64,000 nucleotides of DNA from a bacterium (GTDB lineage: Bacteria > UBA9089 > JASEIO01): the NCBI GenBank assembly GCA_030017475.1, contig JASEIO010000001.1, positions 37,334 to 101,333 on the forward strand, in the 5' to 3' direction. A program made the translations under genes and the position numbers. The notes under the pieces were generated by a model. The model made no database searches and was not told the DNA's origin. It saw only the letters and a list, made by a program, of their open reading frames with translations. Below are positions 37,019 through 44,582 of this stretch, piece after piece (the stretch's first letter is position 1; every line of letters starts with the position of its first letter).

Positions 37019-37843
37019 ATGATTTTAATTGGAGAATCAATTAATGTGATGAGGAAAGATATTTCGCAGGCGATAAAAGAGAGGGATAAGAAACCAATTC
37101 AAGATCTGGCATTACACCAGGTTGAAGCCGGAGCAGATTACCTTGACTTAAATATTGGTCCGTCGAGGAAAGAGGGTCCGGAAATAATGGAATGGATGGT
37201 TAATATTGTTCAGGATGTAGTAGATGTACCTTTATCTCTTGATACTACTAATTATTTAGCAATTGAAGCGGGATTAAAGGTGGTTAAGAAAAGACCTATT
37301 ATCAATTCCGTGTCTTCGCAAAAGGAAAGGTTGAAAAACACCCTTCCTTTAGCCAAGAAATATAACGTTCCATTTGTGGCTCTTTTATTGTCAGATGAAG
37401 GGATTCCGAGAGATGTCTCGGAGCGGGCAAATGTCTTATTTGAAATCCTATCCAGTTCTCAAGCTTTAGGAATTCCGAACGAGGACGTTTGGGTTGATCC
37501 TATTGTGCTTCCAGTATCAGCAGATCAAAAACAAATGGTTGAATTTGTGGAATTTTTAAAAGTCATTCCTGATTTAGTGGGAGAAGAATTAAAGACAATC
37601 TGTGGTCTTTCAAATGTTTCCAATGGTTCTCCAAAAGAATTGCGTAGTATCTTAAATTGTACTTATCTCACAATGTTGCAGGAAGCCGGTTTATATTCAG
37701 CTATTGTGGATGTTTTAGATGAAAACATACTTAACACTGCCAAAGGGAAAATCTTAGATTCCTTTTCTTCACTCGATGTAGAGAAAACGAGATCGGTTTT
37801 AAAAAATGAGGTATTATATTGCCATTCCTGGCTTGAACTGTAG
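37019..37843 (+). CDS. acsE: 5-methyl-THF:corrinoid iron-sulfur protein methyltransferase
   Basis: AcsE transfers the methyl group of methyl-THF to Co(I) of the corrinoid protein. The pterin-binding TIM-barrel motifs are LIGESINVMRKDISQAI, AGADYLDLNIGPSRKEGPEI, VPLSLDTTNYLAIEAGL, PIINSVSSQKERL and the late ICGLSNVSNGSPKEL. ATG 37019 is preferred because GGTAGGGAG precedes it; ATG 37001 lacks a ribosome site. The resulting 274 residues are close to the usual 262-270. It lies 70 bases after acsC. Confidence 0.93.
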   Translation: MILIGESINVMRKDISQAIKERDKKPIQDLALHQVEAGADYLDLNIGPSRKEGPEIMEWMVNIVQDVVDVPLSLDTTNYLAIEAGLKVVKKRPIINSVSSQKERLKNTLPLAKKYNVPFVALLLSDEGIPRDVSERANVLFEILSSSQALGIPNEDVWVDPIVLPVSADQKQMVEFVEFLKVIPDLVGEELKTICGLSNVSNGSPKELRSILNCTYLTMLQEAGLYSAIVDVLDENILNTAKGKILDSFSSLDVEKTRSVLKNEVLYCHSWLEL

Positions 37844-37860
37844 TTAGGATGTGCATAGAA

Positions 37861-38019
37861 ATGGGTTTTTTGGCTAATATTTGGTCAAGATTGAAGAATA
37901 TCTTTTCTGCTTCTCCATCTGGTTTTTTATGTGATTCATGCAGGTATGACTATAGAACTGCCTGTACAAATCCACATAGACCAAATGTTAAGAACTGTTC
38001 AAATTACAAAAAGAGATAA
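37861..38019 (+). CDS. 52-residue four-cysteine protein next to acsE
   Basis: A small open frame directly follows acsE. An N-terminal amphipathic stretch (MGFLANIWSRLKNIF) is followed by Cys24-x2-Cys27, Cys35 and Cys46, with NPHRPNVKNCSNYKKR at the end. The C-x2-C-x7-C-x10-C spacing would suit a zinc or Fe-S site. I recall small proteins with a comparable CxxC...C..P.RPN...C..Y ending in anaerobes, but no function. The ribosome site is weak (AGGATG 13 bases away). The evidence is the cysteine pattern and tight fit between two genes. Confidence 0.55.
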   Translation: MGFLANIWSRLKNIFSASPSGFLCDSCRYDYRTACTNPHRPNVKNCSNYKKR

Positions 38020-38039
38020 TCTTTGTGGGGTAAAATCGT

Positions 38040-38327
38040 ATGGAGATACATGATGTAGTAGTTGAGGTTAAGGAATTAAGAAAAAGGTGTCCAGTTTATA
38101 AGATTGGAGATAGGATATATTTTAGGAAGGGTTTGGAAGGAAGTTGGGTAATGGATATCGAGAAAACCAAGATTAAAGAGATATGTGTTTCAGCATTTCC
38201 AGCATTAGTTGGAGAGATAGTTAAAGTTCGGCACGCAATTCAAGATATTATTCATGTCCAATGTCTTGATCCAGGTCCACCATACACTGAAAATTCAGTA
38301 GTCTTTGAGATTAAAAAGGTGGAATAG
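38040..38327 (+). CDS. TIGR04076 family protein, function unknown
   Basis: The 95-residue product has the TIGR04076 layout: an opening beta strand (VVVEVKELRKRCPVYKIGDR), a central ICVSAFPALVGEIVKVRHAI helix, and a C-terminal VQCLDPGPPYTENSVVFEI with a conserved Cys-x-Asp-Pro. The family is frequent in strict anaerobes, often near cofactor or redox genes, and has no assigned role. It follows the four-cysteine protein by 20 bases and ends 17 bases inside a convergent gene. Confidence 0.75.
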   Translation: MEIHDVVVEVKELRKRCPVYKIGDRIYFRKGLEGSWVMDIEKTKIKEICVSAFPALVGEIVKVRHAIQDIIHVQCLDPGPPYTENSVVFEIKKVE

Positions 38328-38733
38328 TAAATGCCCAATTGGCTATTTTCACCATTAATAATATCAATATGATGAGCATAACCCCTTTTTTTACTAAGCC
38401 ACGTAAGTTTCTCTTTTCTTTTGTTTTTCTGTACCATTGAAGGATTATACACCATTCGTATACTGTAAATATAGTAATAAGTACTATTACCAATAGATAC
38501 ACCCACCTCATGAATTCTTCAATCTCCCGGATTGATGTTAAGGTCTCTTTTACTGTCCATGTAGTTATTCCTGATAGTAGTATTAACATCAAGGCAAAAA
38601 TGATACCTTTCTCAATAAGTCCCCTTATGTTTCTTCTTTCACCAGTTTTTTCCCACCATCTGTAAATAACTATCCACTCATAGATGGTAAAAATTATGAT
38701 AGACATAACCAATACTAAATATAACCACTCCAT
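38311..38733 (-). CDS. four-helix membrane protein made of two tandem homologous halves
   Basis: The 140-residue product is an internal duplication. Half one (about residues 1-62) and half two (about 75-137) align throughout: YLVLVMSIIIFTIYEWIVIY against YLLVIVLITIFTVYEWCIIL. GERRNIRGLIEKGIIFALML aligns with KEKRNLRGLVKKGVMLIILI. Each half has two membrane segments joined by a basic loop with RN[IL]RGL. I do not recognise the family. It is the only convincing intact minus-strand gene in the window; it has a GAGGG ribosome site and its own promoter. Its 3' end overlaps the convergent gene by 17 bases. Confidence 0.7.
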   Translation of the reverse strand: MEWLYLVLVMSIIIFTIYEWIVIYRWWEKTGERRNIRGLIEKGIIFALMLILLSGITTWTVKETLTSIREIEEFMRWVYLLVIVLITIFTVYEWCIILQWYRKTKEKRNLRGLVKKGVMLIILILLMVKIANWAFTIPPF

Positions 38734-38783
38734 AGCATACCCTCTTTCCGTTGATTACTTAAGCGAGATTTGAGAGTATATAT

Positions 38784-38813
38784 AATATAATATATTCCTT
38801 ATAGGATTGTCAA
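38784..38813 (-). promoter_or_regulatory. promoter of the duplicated membrane protein gene
   Basis: Read on the minus strand, TTGACA (38813-38808), 18 bases, then TATATT (38789-38784), about 50 bases before the start codon at 38733. The surrounding sequence is extremely AT-rich, so the exact -10 box is uncertain. Confidence 0.5.
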
Positions 38814-38940
38814 TTAAAAAAGAAAAAGTCCTAAAGTTTTTGTAAGAATTACCCGATATATATAGTGAATGGAAACAATAAGTTAAAAAGGACAGCGTCC
38901 CTCCCTGTTGCTCTGTTTATAACATAAAGTATTTCATGTT

Positions 38941-38974
38941 GGCTAAGTAAATATTAGTTTACTTAGCCTTTTTT
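38941..38974 (+). terminator. strong intrinsic terminator without an obvious upstream gene
   Basis: GGCTAAGTAAA (38941-38951) pairs perfectly with TTTACTTAGCC (38958-38968) around a six-base loop, followed by TTTTTT. It works only in the + direction. The nearest + strand gene upstream ends at 38327, and a convergent gene lies between, so it must end either long read-through or an unannotated short transcript. Confidence 0.8.
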
Positions 38975-39026
38975 ATTAGTGATTCAATTTAGCCATTTAG
39001 ATTTTTATTAGGATTTTAGATTTTTG

Positions 39027-39055
39027 TTGACAAGGAAGTATATTTGTGGTATAAT
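39027..39055 (+). promoter_or_regulatory. consensus promoter of the pil operon
   Basis: Perfect TTGACA (39027-39032), 17 bases, perfect TATAAT (39050-39055). Transcription would begin near 39062, about 22 bases before the pilM ATG, leaving room for the GTAGGTG ribosome site. Confidence 0.85.
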
Positions 39056-39083
39056 TAAAAACGATTAGAGTGTAGGTGTTAAA

Positions 39084-40151
39084 ATGTTTGGTAGAAAAAC
39101 ATGTGTTGGTTTAGATATCTCGCAATACTGTGTAAAGATGGTAGAATTAAAAAAGGCTCGAGGAAAAATCTCGTTGAATAAGTTAGGAATGGCCAAGATT
39201 CCAAAGGGAAGTGAGGAAGAGCAGCCAGAATTGACGGTAAAGACAATAAGACAGGTATTACATGCCAGTAAGGTGAAAGCAAAAGAGGTTTCTGTTGCAG
39301 TTTCTGGAACCTCAGTTGTAGTGAGATATATTAGACTGCCTTATGTAAGTGAACAGGAGTTAAGAGGGGTTATTAAATATGAGGCAGAAGAATATATCCC
39401 TTTTGGAACAGAAGATGTGATTATGGACTTTCAGATTTTAGGAGATCTTGTAGATAGCAGGGGGGATAGAAAGATAGATGTGTTGCTTGTAGCTGCAAAA
39501 AAAGGTTTTGTTGATCAAAGACTAAGTATTATAAAAAAGGCAGGATTAAAACCATTATTTCTAAATGTGGATACCTTTTGTAATGAGGAGGTATGGGATT
39601 ATAATTATGAGCAGAAGGAAGATGTAGTAGCATTAGTGGATATTGGCGAAAGATTTACTAATGTCAATGTTGTAGAAGGAGGAATTTCTCGTTTCAATCG
39701 AGATTTACTAGTTGGAGGGAGTGGGTTTACCCAAAGCATACAGAAAGAGTTTAACATAAGCCCTGAAGAGGCAGAGGCAATGAAAGAGGAAAAAGGGGCT
39801 ATTCTGTCAGAGGAAGAATTGATGAGGGCTGATCAGACTCTGTCCCGTATCTCAGATGCAATTGAAATTGTTGCCTCAAAGTTAACAAGAGAATTGGAGC
39901 GTTCTTTTGCCTATTATTATACTCAGGCTTCTCGAAAAAGGATTGATAAAGTAGCTTTATGTGGGGGCTCAGCAAAATTAAGGAACTTAGATAAATTTTT
40001 AGGGGCAGGTTTAGGTATTCCAGTTATAGTTACTAATCCCTTTGATAGAATTGAGATAAATGAATCGGTTTTTGATAAAGGATTTATAGATAAGATTTCT
40101 CCATTATTTACGGTTGCTGTTGGCTTGTCATTAAGAGGCTTACTTGCTTAG
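39084..40151 (+). CDS. pilM: type IV pilus assembly protein PilM
   Basis: PilM is an actin-like cytoplasmic protein that binds the N-terminus of PilN and links the inner-membrane platform to the pilus motor. The N-terminus CVGLDISQYCVKMVELKKA, the phosphate-binding VVRYIRLPYVSEQEL region, ALVDIGERFTNVNVVEGG and the late VALCGGSAKLRNLDKFL are characteristic. The length of 355 is normal. It begins the standard pilM-N-O-P-Q operon; the motor genes pilB, pilT and pilC and the pilins are elsewhere. Confidence 0.95.
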   Translation: MFGRKTCVGLDISQYCVKMVELKKARGKISLNKLGMAKIPKGSEEEQPELTVKTIRQVLHASKVKAKEVSVAVSGTSVVVRYIRLPYVSEQELRGVIKYEAEEYIPFGTEDVIMDFQILGDLVDSRGDRKIDVLLVAAKKGFVDQRLSIIKKAGLKPLFLNVDTFCNEEVWDYNYEQKEDVVALVDIGERFTNVNVVEGGISRFNRDLLVGGSGFTQSIQKEFNISPEEAEAMKEEKGAILSEEELMRADQTLSRISDAIEIVASKLTRELERSFAYYYTQASRKRIDKVALCGGSAKLRNLDKFLGAGLGIPVIVTNPFDRIEINESVFDKGFIDKISPLFTVAVGLSLRGLLA

Positions 40152-40163
40152 TCCTTTTAAAGA

Positions 40164-40188
40164 AGAAAAAGCGATACAAAAAGAAAAC
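40164..40188. repeat. dispersed A-rich repeat, copy 2
   Basis: The 25 bases after the pilM stop match 26521-26545 except for two positions. Both copies follow TCCTTTT at a stop codon and precede the next gene by a short distance. Confidence 0.4.
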
Positions 40189-40210
40189 TTGAGAAAAGGA
40201 TGAGGGGTTT

Positions 40211-40774
40211 ATGGTAACAAGGATTAATCTATTATCACCCGAAATATTAGCTCGAAAGAAAATCCGTAAGCAAGTTATTATCTCCATGAGTTTGGTTTGT
40301 GTTGTTTTTGTAATTATGATTAGCTTTTATATCCATAAATGTCACGTGTTCGCTGAGAAAAAGGAAGATCTTCGAATAAAAAGAAAGGAATTATCTGCGC
40401 TTCAACAAGAGATTAGGGAGGTAGAAAGGTTAGAGGCAAAAAAGGCAAAGTTGGAAGAAAGGAAGGGTGTGTTAGAGCAGCTTGTATTTGATCGTCAGAG
40501 ATTAACACGGATACTGGATGAAATGTGTAGTTGTGTACCCTTTGGTCTTTGGTTGCAAAGTATCACTCCCAAAGGGAATCAATTAAGTATATCTGGAACT
40601 GCCTTTGATAATTTTTGTATTGCTAATTATATGGTTAGTCTATCAAATTCTGACATGTTTGGAGAGGTAGAGTTACTAAGTATTACAGATGGGAGTATCT
40701 TTGAACATCCAGTTAAAAGGTTTCAACTTGATTGTGATGTAATCCAAGGTGTTAGTCAAACGCAAGGAGGATAA
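40211..40774 (+). CDS. pilN: type IV pilus assembly protein PilN
   Basis: PilN is a bitopic inner-membrane protein of the pilus alignment complex. The conserved PilM-binding N-terminus is present (TRINLLSPEILARKK). One membrane helix follows (about residues 20-40), then a coiled coil (about 45-95) and a ferredoxin-like periplasmic domain with MCSCVPFGLWLQSITPKGNQ. The 187-residue length fits. It lies between pilM and pilO. Confidence 0.9.
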   Translation: MVTRINLLSPEILARKKIRKQVIISMSLVCVVFVIMISFYIHKCHVFAEKKEDLRIKRKELSALQQEIREVERLEAKKAKLEERKGVLEQLVFDRQRLTRILDEMCSCVPFGLWLQSITPKGNQLSISGTAFDNFCIANYMVSLSNSDMFGEVELLSITDGSIFEHPVKRFQLDCDVIQGVSQTQGG

Positions 40775-40777
40775 AAC

Positions 40778-41323
40778 TTGAAATTTAAATTCAAAAGACA
40801 ACATTTAGTAATTATCTTACCTATCATTATTATTATTGTTTTGGTTTGCACCACTTATCTTTTTGGGATAAAGCCCAAAAATCGGGAGATAGAAAAGGTT
40901 GAATCCGAACTTCGTGAGGTAGAGAGGGATCTGGATAAAGCAAGGATAGTAATTGGTAAATTGGAAAGATTAAAGGCGGAATGTAGATGGTTAGAATTTG
41001 AGTTAAGAGAGGTAGAAAGGATGCTCCCAAAGAAGAAAGAGATGGCTATTTTATTGAAAGAGATAACGCGTCTTTCAAACATTACTGATGTTGATATTAC
41101 CTCTTTTAGACCCAGAACTCCAATTCATAAACCTGATTACTCCGAATTCTCTATTGATCTCGAATTAGAGGGAACTTATCATGGTATATGCTCATTTTTA
41201 AATAAGATTGGGAATATAGAAAGGATAATTAATCCAACTACCATAAGATTAAGTGAAGTTACTGGAAAAAAGGGGAAAACCGTATCTTGTAATCTAACAG
41301 TTACTACCTATTATAAAGAATAG
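40778..41323 (+). CDS. pilO: type IV pilus assembly protein PilO
   Basis: PilO pairs with PilN in the periplasm. It has a basic N-terminus, one membrane helix (about residues 9-30), a long coiled coil (about 35-85) and a C-terminal PilO domain (LLKEITRLSNITDVDITSFR and then FLNKIGNIERIINPTTIRL). The start is a TTG fixed by a strong AAGGAGG seven bases upstream. The gene starts four bases after pilN and ends one base before pilP. Confidence 0.9.
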   Translation: MKFKFKRQHLVIILPIIIIIVLVCTTYLFGIKPKNREIEKVESELREVERDLDKARIVIGKLERLKAECRWLEFELREVERMLPKKKEMAILLKEITRLSNITDVDITSFRPRTPIHKPDYSEFSIDLELEGTYHGICSFLNKIGNIERIINPTTIRLSEVTGKKGKTVSCNLTVTTYYKE

Positions 41324-41324
41324 T

Positions 41325-41831
41325 ATGGAGTTTCGGTTAATGAGAATATTTATTTTGATGGTAGTGTTAACTATAATTTGTGGATGTGGAAAGAAGGAGG
41401 AGGTTTCATATCCTGATCGAGTAACCAAGCCTGAAGATGAAAGGTTTGTGTTAGAAGAGACCTTTAGAAAAGAAAGGCCTGAGCCTCCTTTGTATGTGTA
41501 TCGTTCGTTTAAGAGACGCGACCCTTTTGTACCTCTAATCCAAAAGGAAGAGGAGAAGAGAGAGAGAGAGTCAATTCTAACAATTACAAATGAAGAGATA
41601 TTTGAGGTAAATATAAGAGAGTTAACCCTATCTGGTATTATTTGGGATAGAGGAGGGGCATTGGCTTTATTGTCTTCTATAGGTGGTTTCGGATATATCC
41701 TAAAAAATGGACGTCTTTTAGGAGAAAATGATAAACCAGTTGAAGGGGTTTTTGGTCAGATTATAGGAGATAACTGTGTAATATTAAGTCAGGGGAATAA
41801 AAAGATAACGTTATATCTGGGAAAGGGGTGA
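41325..41831 (+). CDS. pilP: type IV pilus lipoprotein PilP
   Basis: PilP is an inner-membrane lipoprotein that connects PilN/PilO to the secretin. A hydrophobic N-terminus ends in a lipobox-like TIICGCGKK, so the mature protein would begin at a Cys near residue 19-21. The C-terminal HR domain is recognisable from RRDPFVPLIQKEE, LTLSGIIWDRGGALALLSS and GQIIGDNCVILSQGNKKITL. The length of 168 is usual. Position between pilO and pilQ supports the call. Confidence 0.88.
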   Translation: MEFRLMRIFILMVVLTIICGCGKKEEVSYPDRVTKPEDERFVLEETFRKERPEPPLYVYRSFKRRDPFVPLIQKEEEKRERESILTITNEEIFEVNIRELTLSGIIWDRGGALALLSSIGGFGYILKNGRLLGENDKPVEGVFGQIIGDNCVILSQGNKKITLYLGKG

Positions 41832-41837
41832 TTTTTA

Positions 41838-43487
41838 ATGAAATGGGGTCAAAAAAACGGGTCACTAATTTTGATTATAGGTATAGTGTTATTACCTCTC
41901 GCACTATTCGCAGAGGAAGAGGTGTATTCTATAAAAGATGCAGTAGTAAAGGAAGTGGAAGGGAAGATAAAAGTGGTGGTGAGTTGTAGCGCTGAACCTC
42001 AATACAGATATTTTGAGCTGAAGGACCCACCAAGGTTAGTAATAGACTTCCTTAATTCTACCTGTGACTGGAAAGAGAAGGTATTAGAGATAGCAAAAGA
42101 GAATATCTATAAGGTCAGATCTACCCAATACAAGTCACACCCAGTAAAGGTAACTCGGGTTGTACTTGATTTGAGAGATCTTTTTCCATATAATATATAT
42201 ACCGAAGAAAACCAGGTGGTTATTGATGTTGAAAGACCGCTAATATCCGAAGAGGTAGAAGAGGTTGAAAGAATAGAGGAGGTGGAAAAGGTTGAAATAC
42301 CAAAGGTGAAAAGGGTTGAAATACCAAAGAGGTATCCACCTGAAAAAGTTTTTATGCCTGAAGAATATCCAACAATCTCTATGAATATTCAAGATGCAGA
42401 CATTTTATCAGTGCTAAGGACCTTATCTGAAAAGGCAGGGGTTAATATCGTTCCAGCAAAGGATGTGAGAGGGAAGGTATCTCTTGTCTTACGAAATGTC
42501 CCTTGGGAAAGGGCGTTGGATATGGTTGTAAAATCTCATGGTTATGTCTATGTTAAAGAAGATGGAATATATAGAGTAGGAAATGAACAAGATTTTGAAA
42601 AGGAATTGATTACAAAGGTCTTTTTCTTAAATTATGCAGATGCCTCAGAGATGTTAAAAGCTGTTAGTTCAGTTTTATCCAAAGTGGGGAAAGCCCATGT
42701 GGATTCAAGGACAAATTCCTTGGTTATCATTGATACCAAAACAGCTATTGAAGATGCTCAAAATCTTATAGAAAGGTTAGATACGAAAACAAGACAGGTT
42801 ATAATTGAGGCAATTATAACAGAGATGCAGTGGAGTGATGTAGATAGCTTAGGTATATATTGGTCAGCATCTTCAAAGGATATAGGAGAGGATGCGGATA
42901 AGATTGAAGTCACTTTACGAGGAGGTAAGGTTCCCAGTGAGATTGATCGTGGGACTATTATGTTTGGCGTATTAGACACAGTCAATTTTCGGATAAAATT
43001 CGATGCCTTAATTTCTAAAGATAAGGTAGAGATATTGTCCCATCCATCGATTATTTCCTTAGACAACCAAGAGGCAAAAATATTAGCTGGAAAGGAGCTT
43101 CCTTATGTAACTACCACTATGGGTGTTGGAGGGGTCTCTACTCAAACAGTTAGTTTTAAAGAGGTAGGGGTGAGATTAACTGTTACTCCAAAGATAAATC
43201 CTGATGGCTACATTACTTTAAAATTGCATCCTGAGGTTTCAGATTCAATCGGTACAGCTCCAAATGGGGAATTGATCATTGGAACCCAAGAGGCTGATAC
43301 TCAAATTTTAATTAAAGATGGGGAGACTGTAGCCATAGGAGGGATGATAACTAAAAAGAAGGAAATGTATACCTCTAAGGTACCTGTTTTAGGAGATTTT
43401 CCCATTATAGGACCTTTATTTAGAAAAACAACCTCTCAAGATACGAAGAGGAATATATTTATCTTCCTTACCACTAAAATAATATAA
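41838..43487 (+). CDS. pilQ: type IV pilus outer-membrane secretin PilQ
   Basis: PilQ forms the outer-membrane channel for the pilus, so the cell is diderm. A signal peptide (about residues 1-25) is followed by one AMIN domain (RYFELKDPPRLVIDFLNSTC), which binds peptidoglycan. A Glu/Val-rich linker with two KxxVEIPK repeats comes next, then the STN/N0 domain (ISMNIQDADILSVLRTLSEK), an N1-type domain and the secretin core. The core includes QVIIEAIITEMQ, ILSHPSIISLDNQEAKILAG, VGVRLTVTPKINPDGYI and VPVLGDFPIIGPLFR. The 549 residues make it a compact PilQ with a single AMIN domain. Confidence 0.95.
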   Translation: MKWGQKNGSLILIIGIVLLPLALFAEEEVYSIKDAVVKEVEGKIKVVVSCSAEPQYRYFELKDPPRLVIDFLNSTCDWKEKVLEIAKENIYKVRSTQYKSHPVKVTRVVLDLRDLFPYNIYTEENQVVIDVERPLISEEVEEVERIEEVEKVEIPKVKRVEIPKRYPPEKVFMPEEYPTISMNIQDADILSVLRTLSEKAGVNIVPAKDVRGKVSLVLRNVPWERALDMVVKSHGYVYVKEDGIYRVGNEQDFEKELITKVFFLNYADASEMLKAVSSVLSKVGKAHVDSRTNSLVIIDTKTAIEDAQNLIERLDTKTRQVIIEAIITEMQWSDVDSLGIYWSASSKDIGEDADKIEVTLRGGKVPSEIDRGTIMFGVLDTVNFRIKFDALISKDKVEILSHPSIISLDNQEAKILAGKELPYVTTTMGVGGVSTQTVSFKEVGVRLTVTPKINPDGYITLKLHPEVSDSIGTAPNGELIIGTQEADTQILIKDGETVAIGGMITKKKEMYTSKVPVLGDFPIIGPLFRKTTSQDTKRNIFIFLTTKII

Positions 43488-43564
43488 CCTCATATATCTA
43501 AGGATTTGTAATCCCTTCTCATTTCTCGCCTAACCTTTATCCAGAATTTATTTATAAAAAATGG

Positions 43565-43593
43565 TTGATTATTATTTAGAGATATGATATATT
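43565..43593 (+). promoter_or_regulatory. promoter before the phosphatase gene
   Basis: TTGATT (43565-43570), 17 bases, TATATT (43588-43593). The ATG of the next gene is eight bases after the -10 box and has no Shine-Dalgarno sequence (AGTTTTCA precedes it), again a leaderless-type arrangement. Confidence 0.5.
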
Positions 43594-43601
43594 AGTTTTC
43601 A

Positions 43602-44075
43602 ATGAAAAGCATTCTGTTTGTTTGCACTGGAAATACTTGTAGATCAGTTATTGCTGAAAATATGCTAAAAAGGTGGTTGAATGGATGTCAACTTCGCTTA
43701 GAGGTACGCTCAGCAGGAATCTCTGTTACTCCTCAAACTCCTGTTCCACATTATATACTCGAATTGTTAAAAAAAGAAGGGATTTCAGAAATCTATCATA
43801 AAACTACCCCTTTAACTGAGGAACAAATAAAGGAGGCCTCTTTAATATTAGTTATGGAATCCTTTCATAAACAAAGAATACTAGATCTATTTCCAGAAAC
43901 AAAAGATAAGGTATATTTACTTAAAGAATATGTTGGAGAAAAAGAGAATTTAGACATCCTTGATCCATTTGGTGGCTTGGAAGAGGGTTATGAAACCTGC
44001 TTTTCACAAATTAAGGGGTGCATAACCAAATTAGTAGAGATATTAAAGGAAAAAATGGAAGATAGGGGAAAATAG
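43602..44075 (+). CDS. low-molecular-weight phosphatase, probably protein-arginine phosphatase (YwlE type)
   Basis: The fold is that of low-molecular-weight tyrosine phosphatases: the P-loop FVCTGNTCRSVIAENML with nucleophile Cys8 and Arg14, and the general acid Asp in LDILDPFGG. In YwlE, the Thr in CTGNTCR (where tyrosine phosphatases have Ile) selects phosphoarginine; that Thr is present here. In Bacillus ywlE is followed by rpiB, as in this window, which supports the reading. No McsB kinase gene is in the window. The 157-residue length is normal. Confidence 0.8.
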   Translation: MKSILFVCTGNTCRSVIAENMLKRWLNGCQLRLEVRSAGISVTPQTPVPHYILELLKKEGISEIYHKTTPLTEEQIKEASLILVMESFHKQRILDLFPETKDKVYLLKEYVGEKENLDILDPFGGLEEGYETCFSQIKGCITKLVEILKEKMEDRGK

Positions 44076-44092
44076 GTATAAAAGGAATAAAG

Positions 44093-44551
44093 ATGAAGAT
44101 TGCGTTGGGTTCTGATCATGCTGGTTTTGAGTTGAAGGAGGAGGTTAAGGGATATTTGAGTAAAGCAGGATATGAGGTAGGAGATTTAGGAACTTACACA
44201 TCTTTCCCGCATTGTGATTATCCTGATTTTGGTTATGAGGTGGCAAGAGGGGTATCAAGTGAAAAATATAATTTTGGGATTCTTATTTGTGGAACAGGAA
44301 TAGGAATGAGTATTGTAGCTAATAAAGTCCCAGGGATTCGAGCGTCCCTTTGTTATAATATTGAGGCTGCAAAGCTTTCACGTCAACATAATGATTCGAA
44401 TATTTTAGTTATGGGGGCCCGCTTTGTTGATAAATCGAGTGCTTTACAAATGGTGAAGATTTTTTTAGAAACACAAGCCGAAGGTGGGCGTCATTTAAGA
44501 CGAGTAAGCAAGATTAAAGAGATAGAGAAGAAGATATTAAAAATTTGTTGA
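44093..44551 (+). CDS. rpiB: ribose-5-phosphate isomerase B
   Basis: RpiB interconverts ribose 5-phosphate and ribulose 5-phosphate. It has LGSDHAGFELKEEVKGYL at the N-terminus and the active-site Cys in FGILICGTGIGMSIVANKVP. The phosphate-binding SRQHNDSNILVMGARFV follows. The length of 152 is typical. The stop codon overlaps the -35 element of the pyr promoter. Confidence 0.95.
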   Translation: MKIALGSDHAGFELKEEVKGYLSKAGYEVGDLGTYTSFPHCDYPDFGYEVARGVSSEKYNFGILICGTGIGMSIVANKVPGIRASLCYNIEAAKLSRQHNDSNILVMGARFVDKSSALQMVKIFLETQAEGGRHLRRVSKIKEIEKKILKIC

Positions 44552-44576
44552 CATGTACTACCTAATATGATAAAGT
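44548..44576 (+). promoter_or_regulatory. probable pyr operon promoter
   Basis: TTGACA (44548-44553) overlaps the rpiB stop; 17 bases later TAAAGT (44571-44576) is a four-of-six match to the -10 box. Transcription from about 44583 would begin exactly at the PyrR-type stem-loop. Confidence 0.5.
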
Positions 44577-44582
44577 TAGACT

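Larger units (their letters stand above)
38734..39083. other. intergenic region between divergent genes
   Basis: This 350-base gap holds the promoter for the minus-strand gene, an AT-rich stretch, and a small GGAC-AGC-GTCC hairpin (38890-38900) of the kind seen in REP-type repeats. It also holds a strong terminator on the + strand (38941-38974), a direct repeat of TTTAGATTTTT (around 38997 and 39015), and the pilM promoter (39027-39055). No open frame in it looks coding. Confidence 0.6.

Noticed and set aside
38890-38900. GGACAGCGTCC as part of a REP-associated transposase element
   Set aside because: No transposase gene and only one copy seen; the hairpin is too short to support an element.
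43499-43517. AAGGATT-TGT-AATCCcTT hairpin after pilQ as terminator
   Set aside because: Short stem with a bulge and no T tract; too weak to list.
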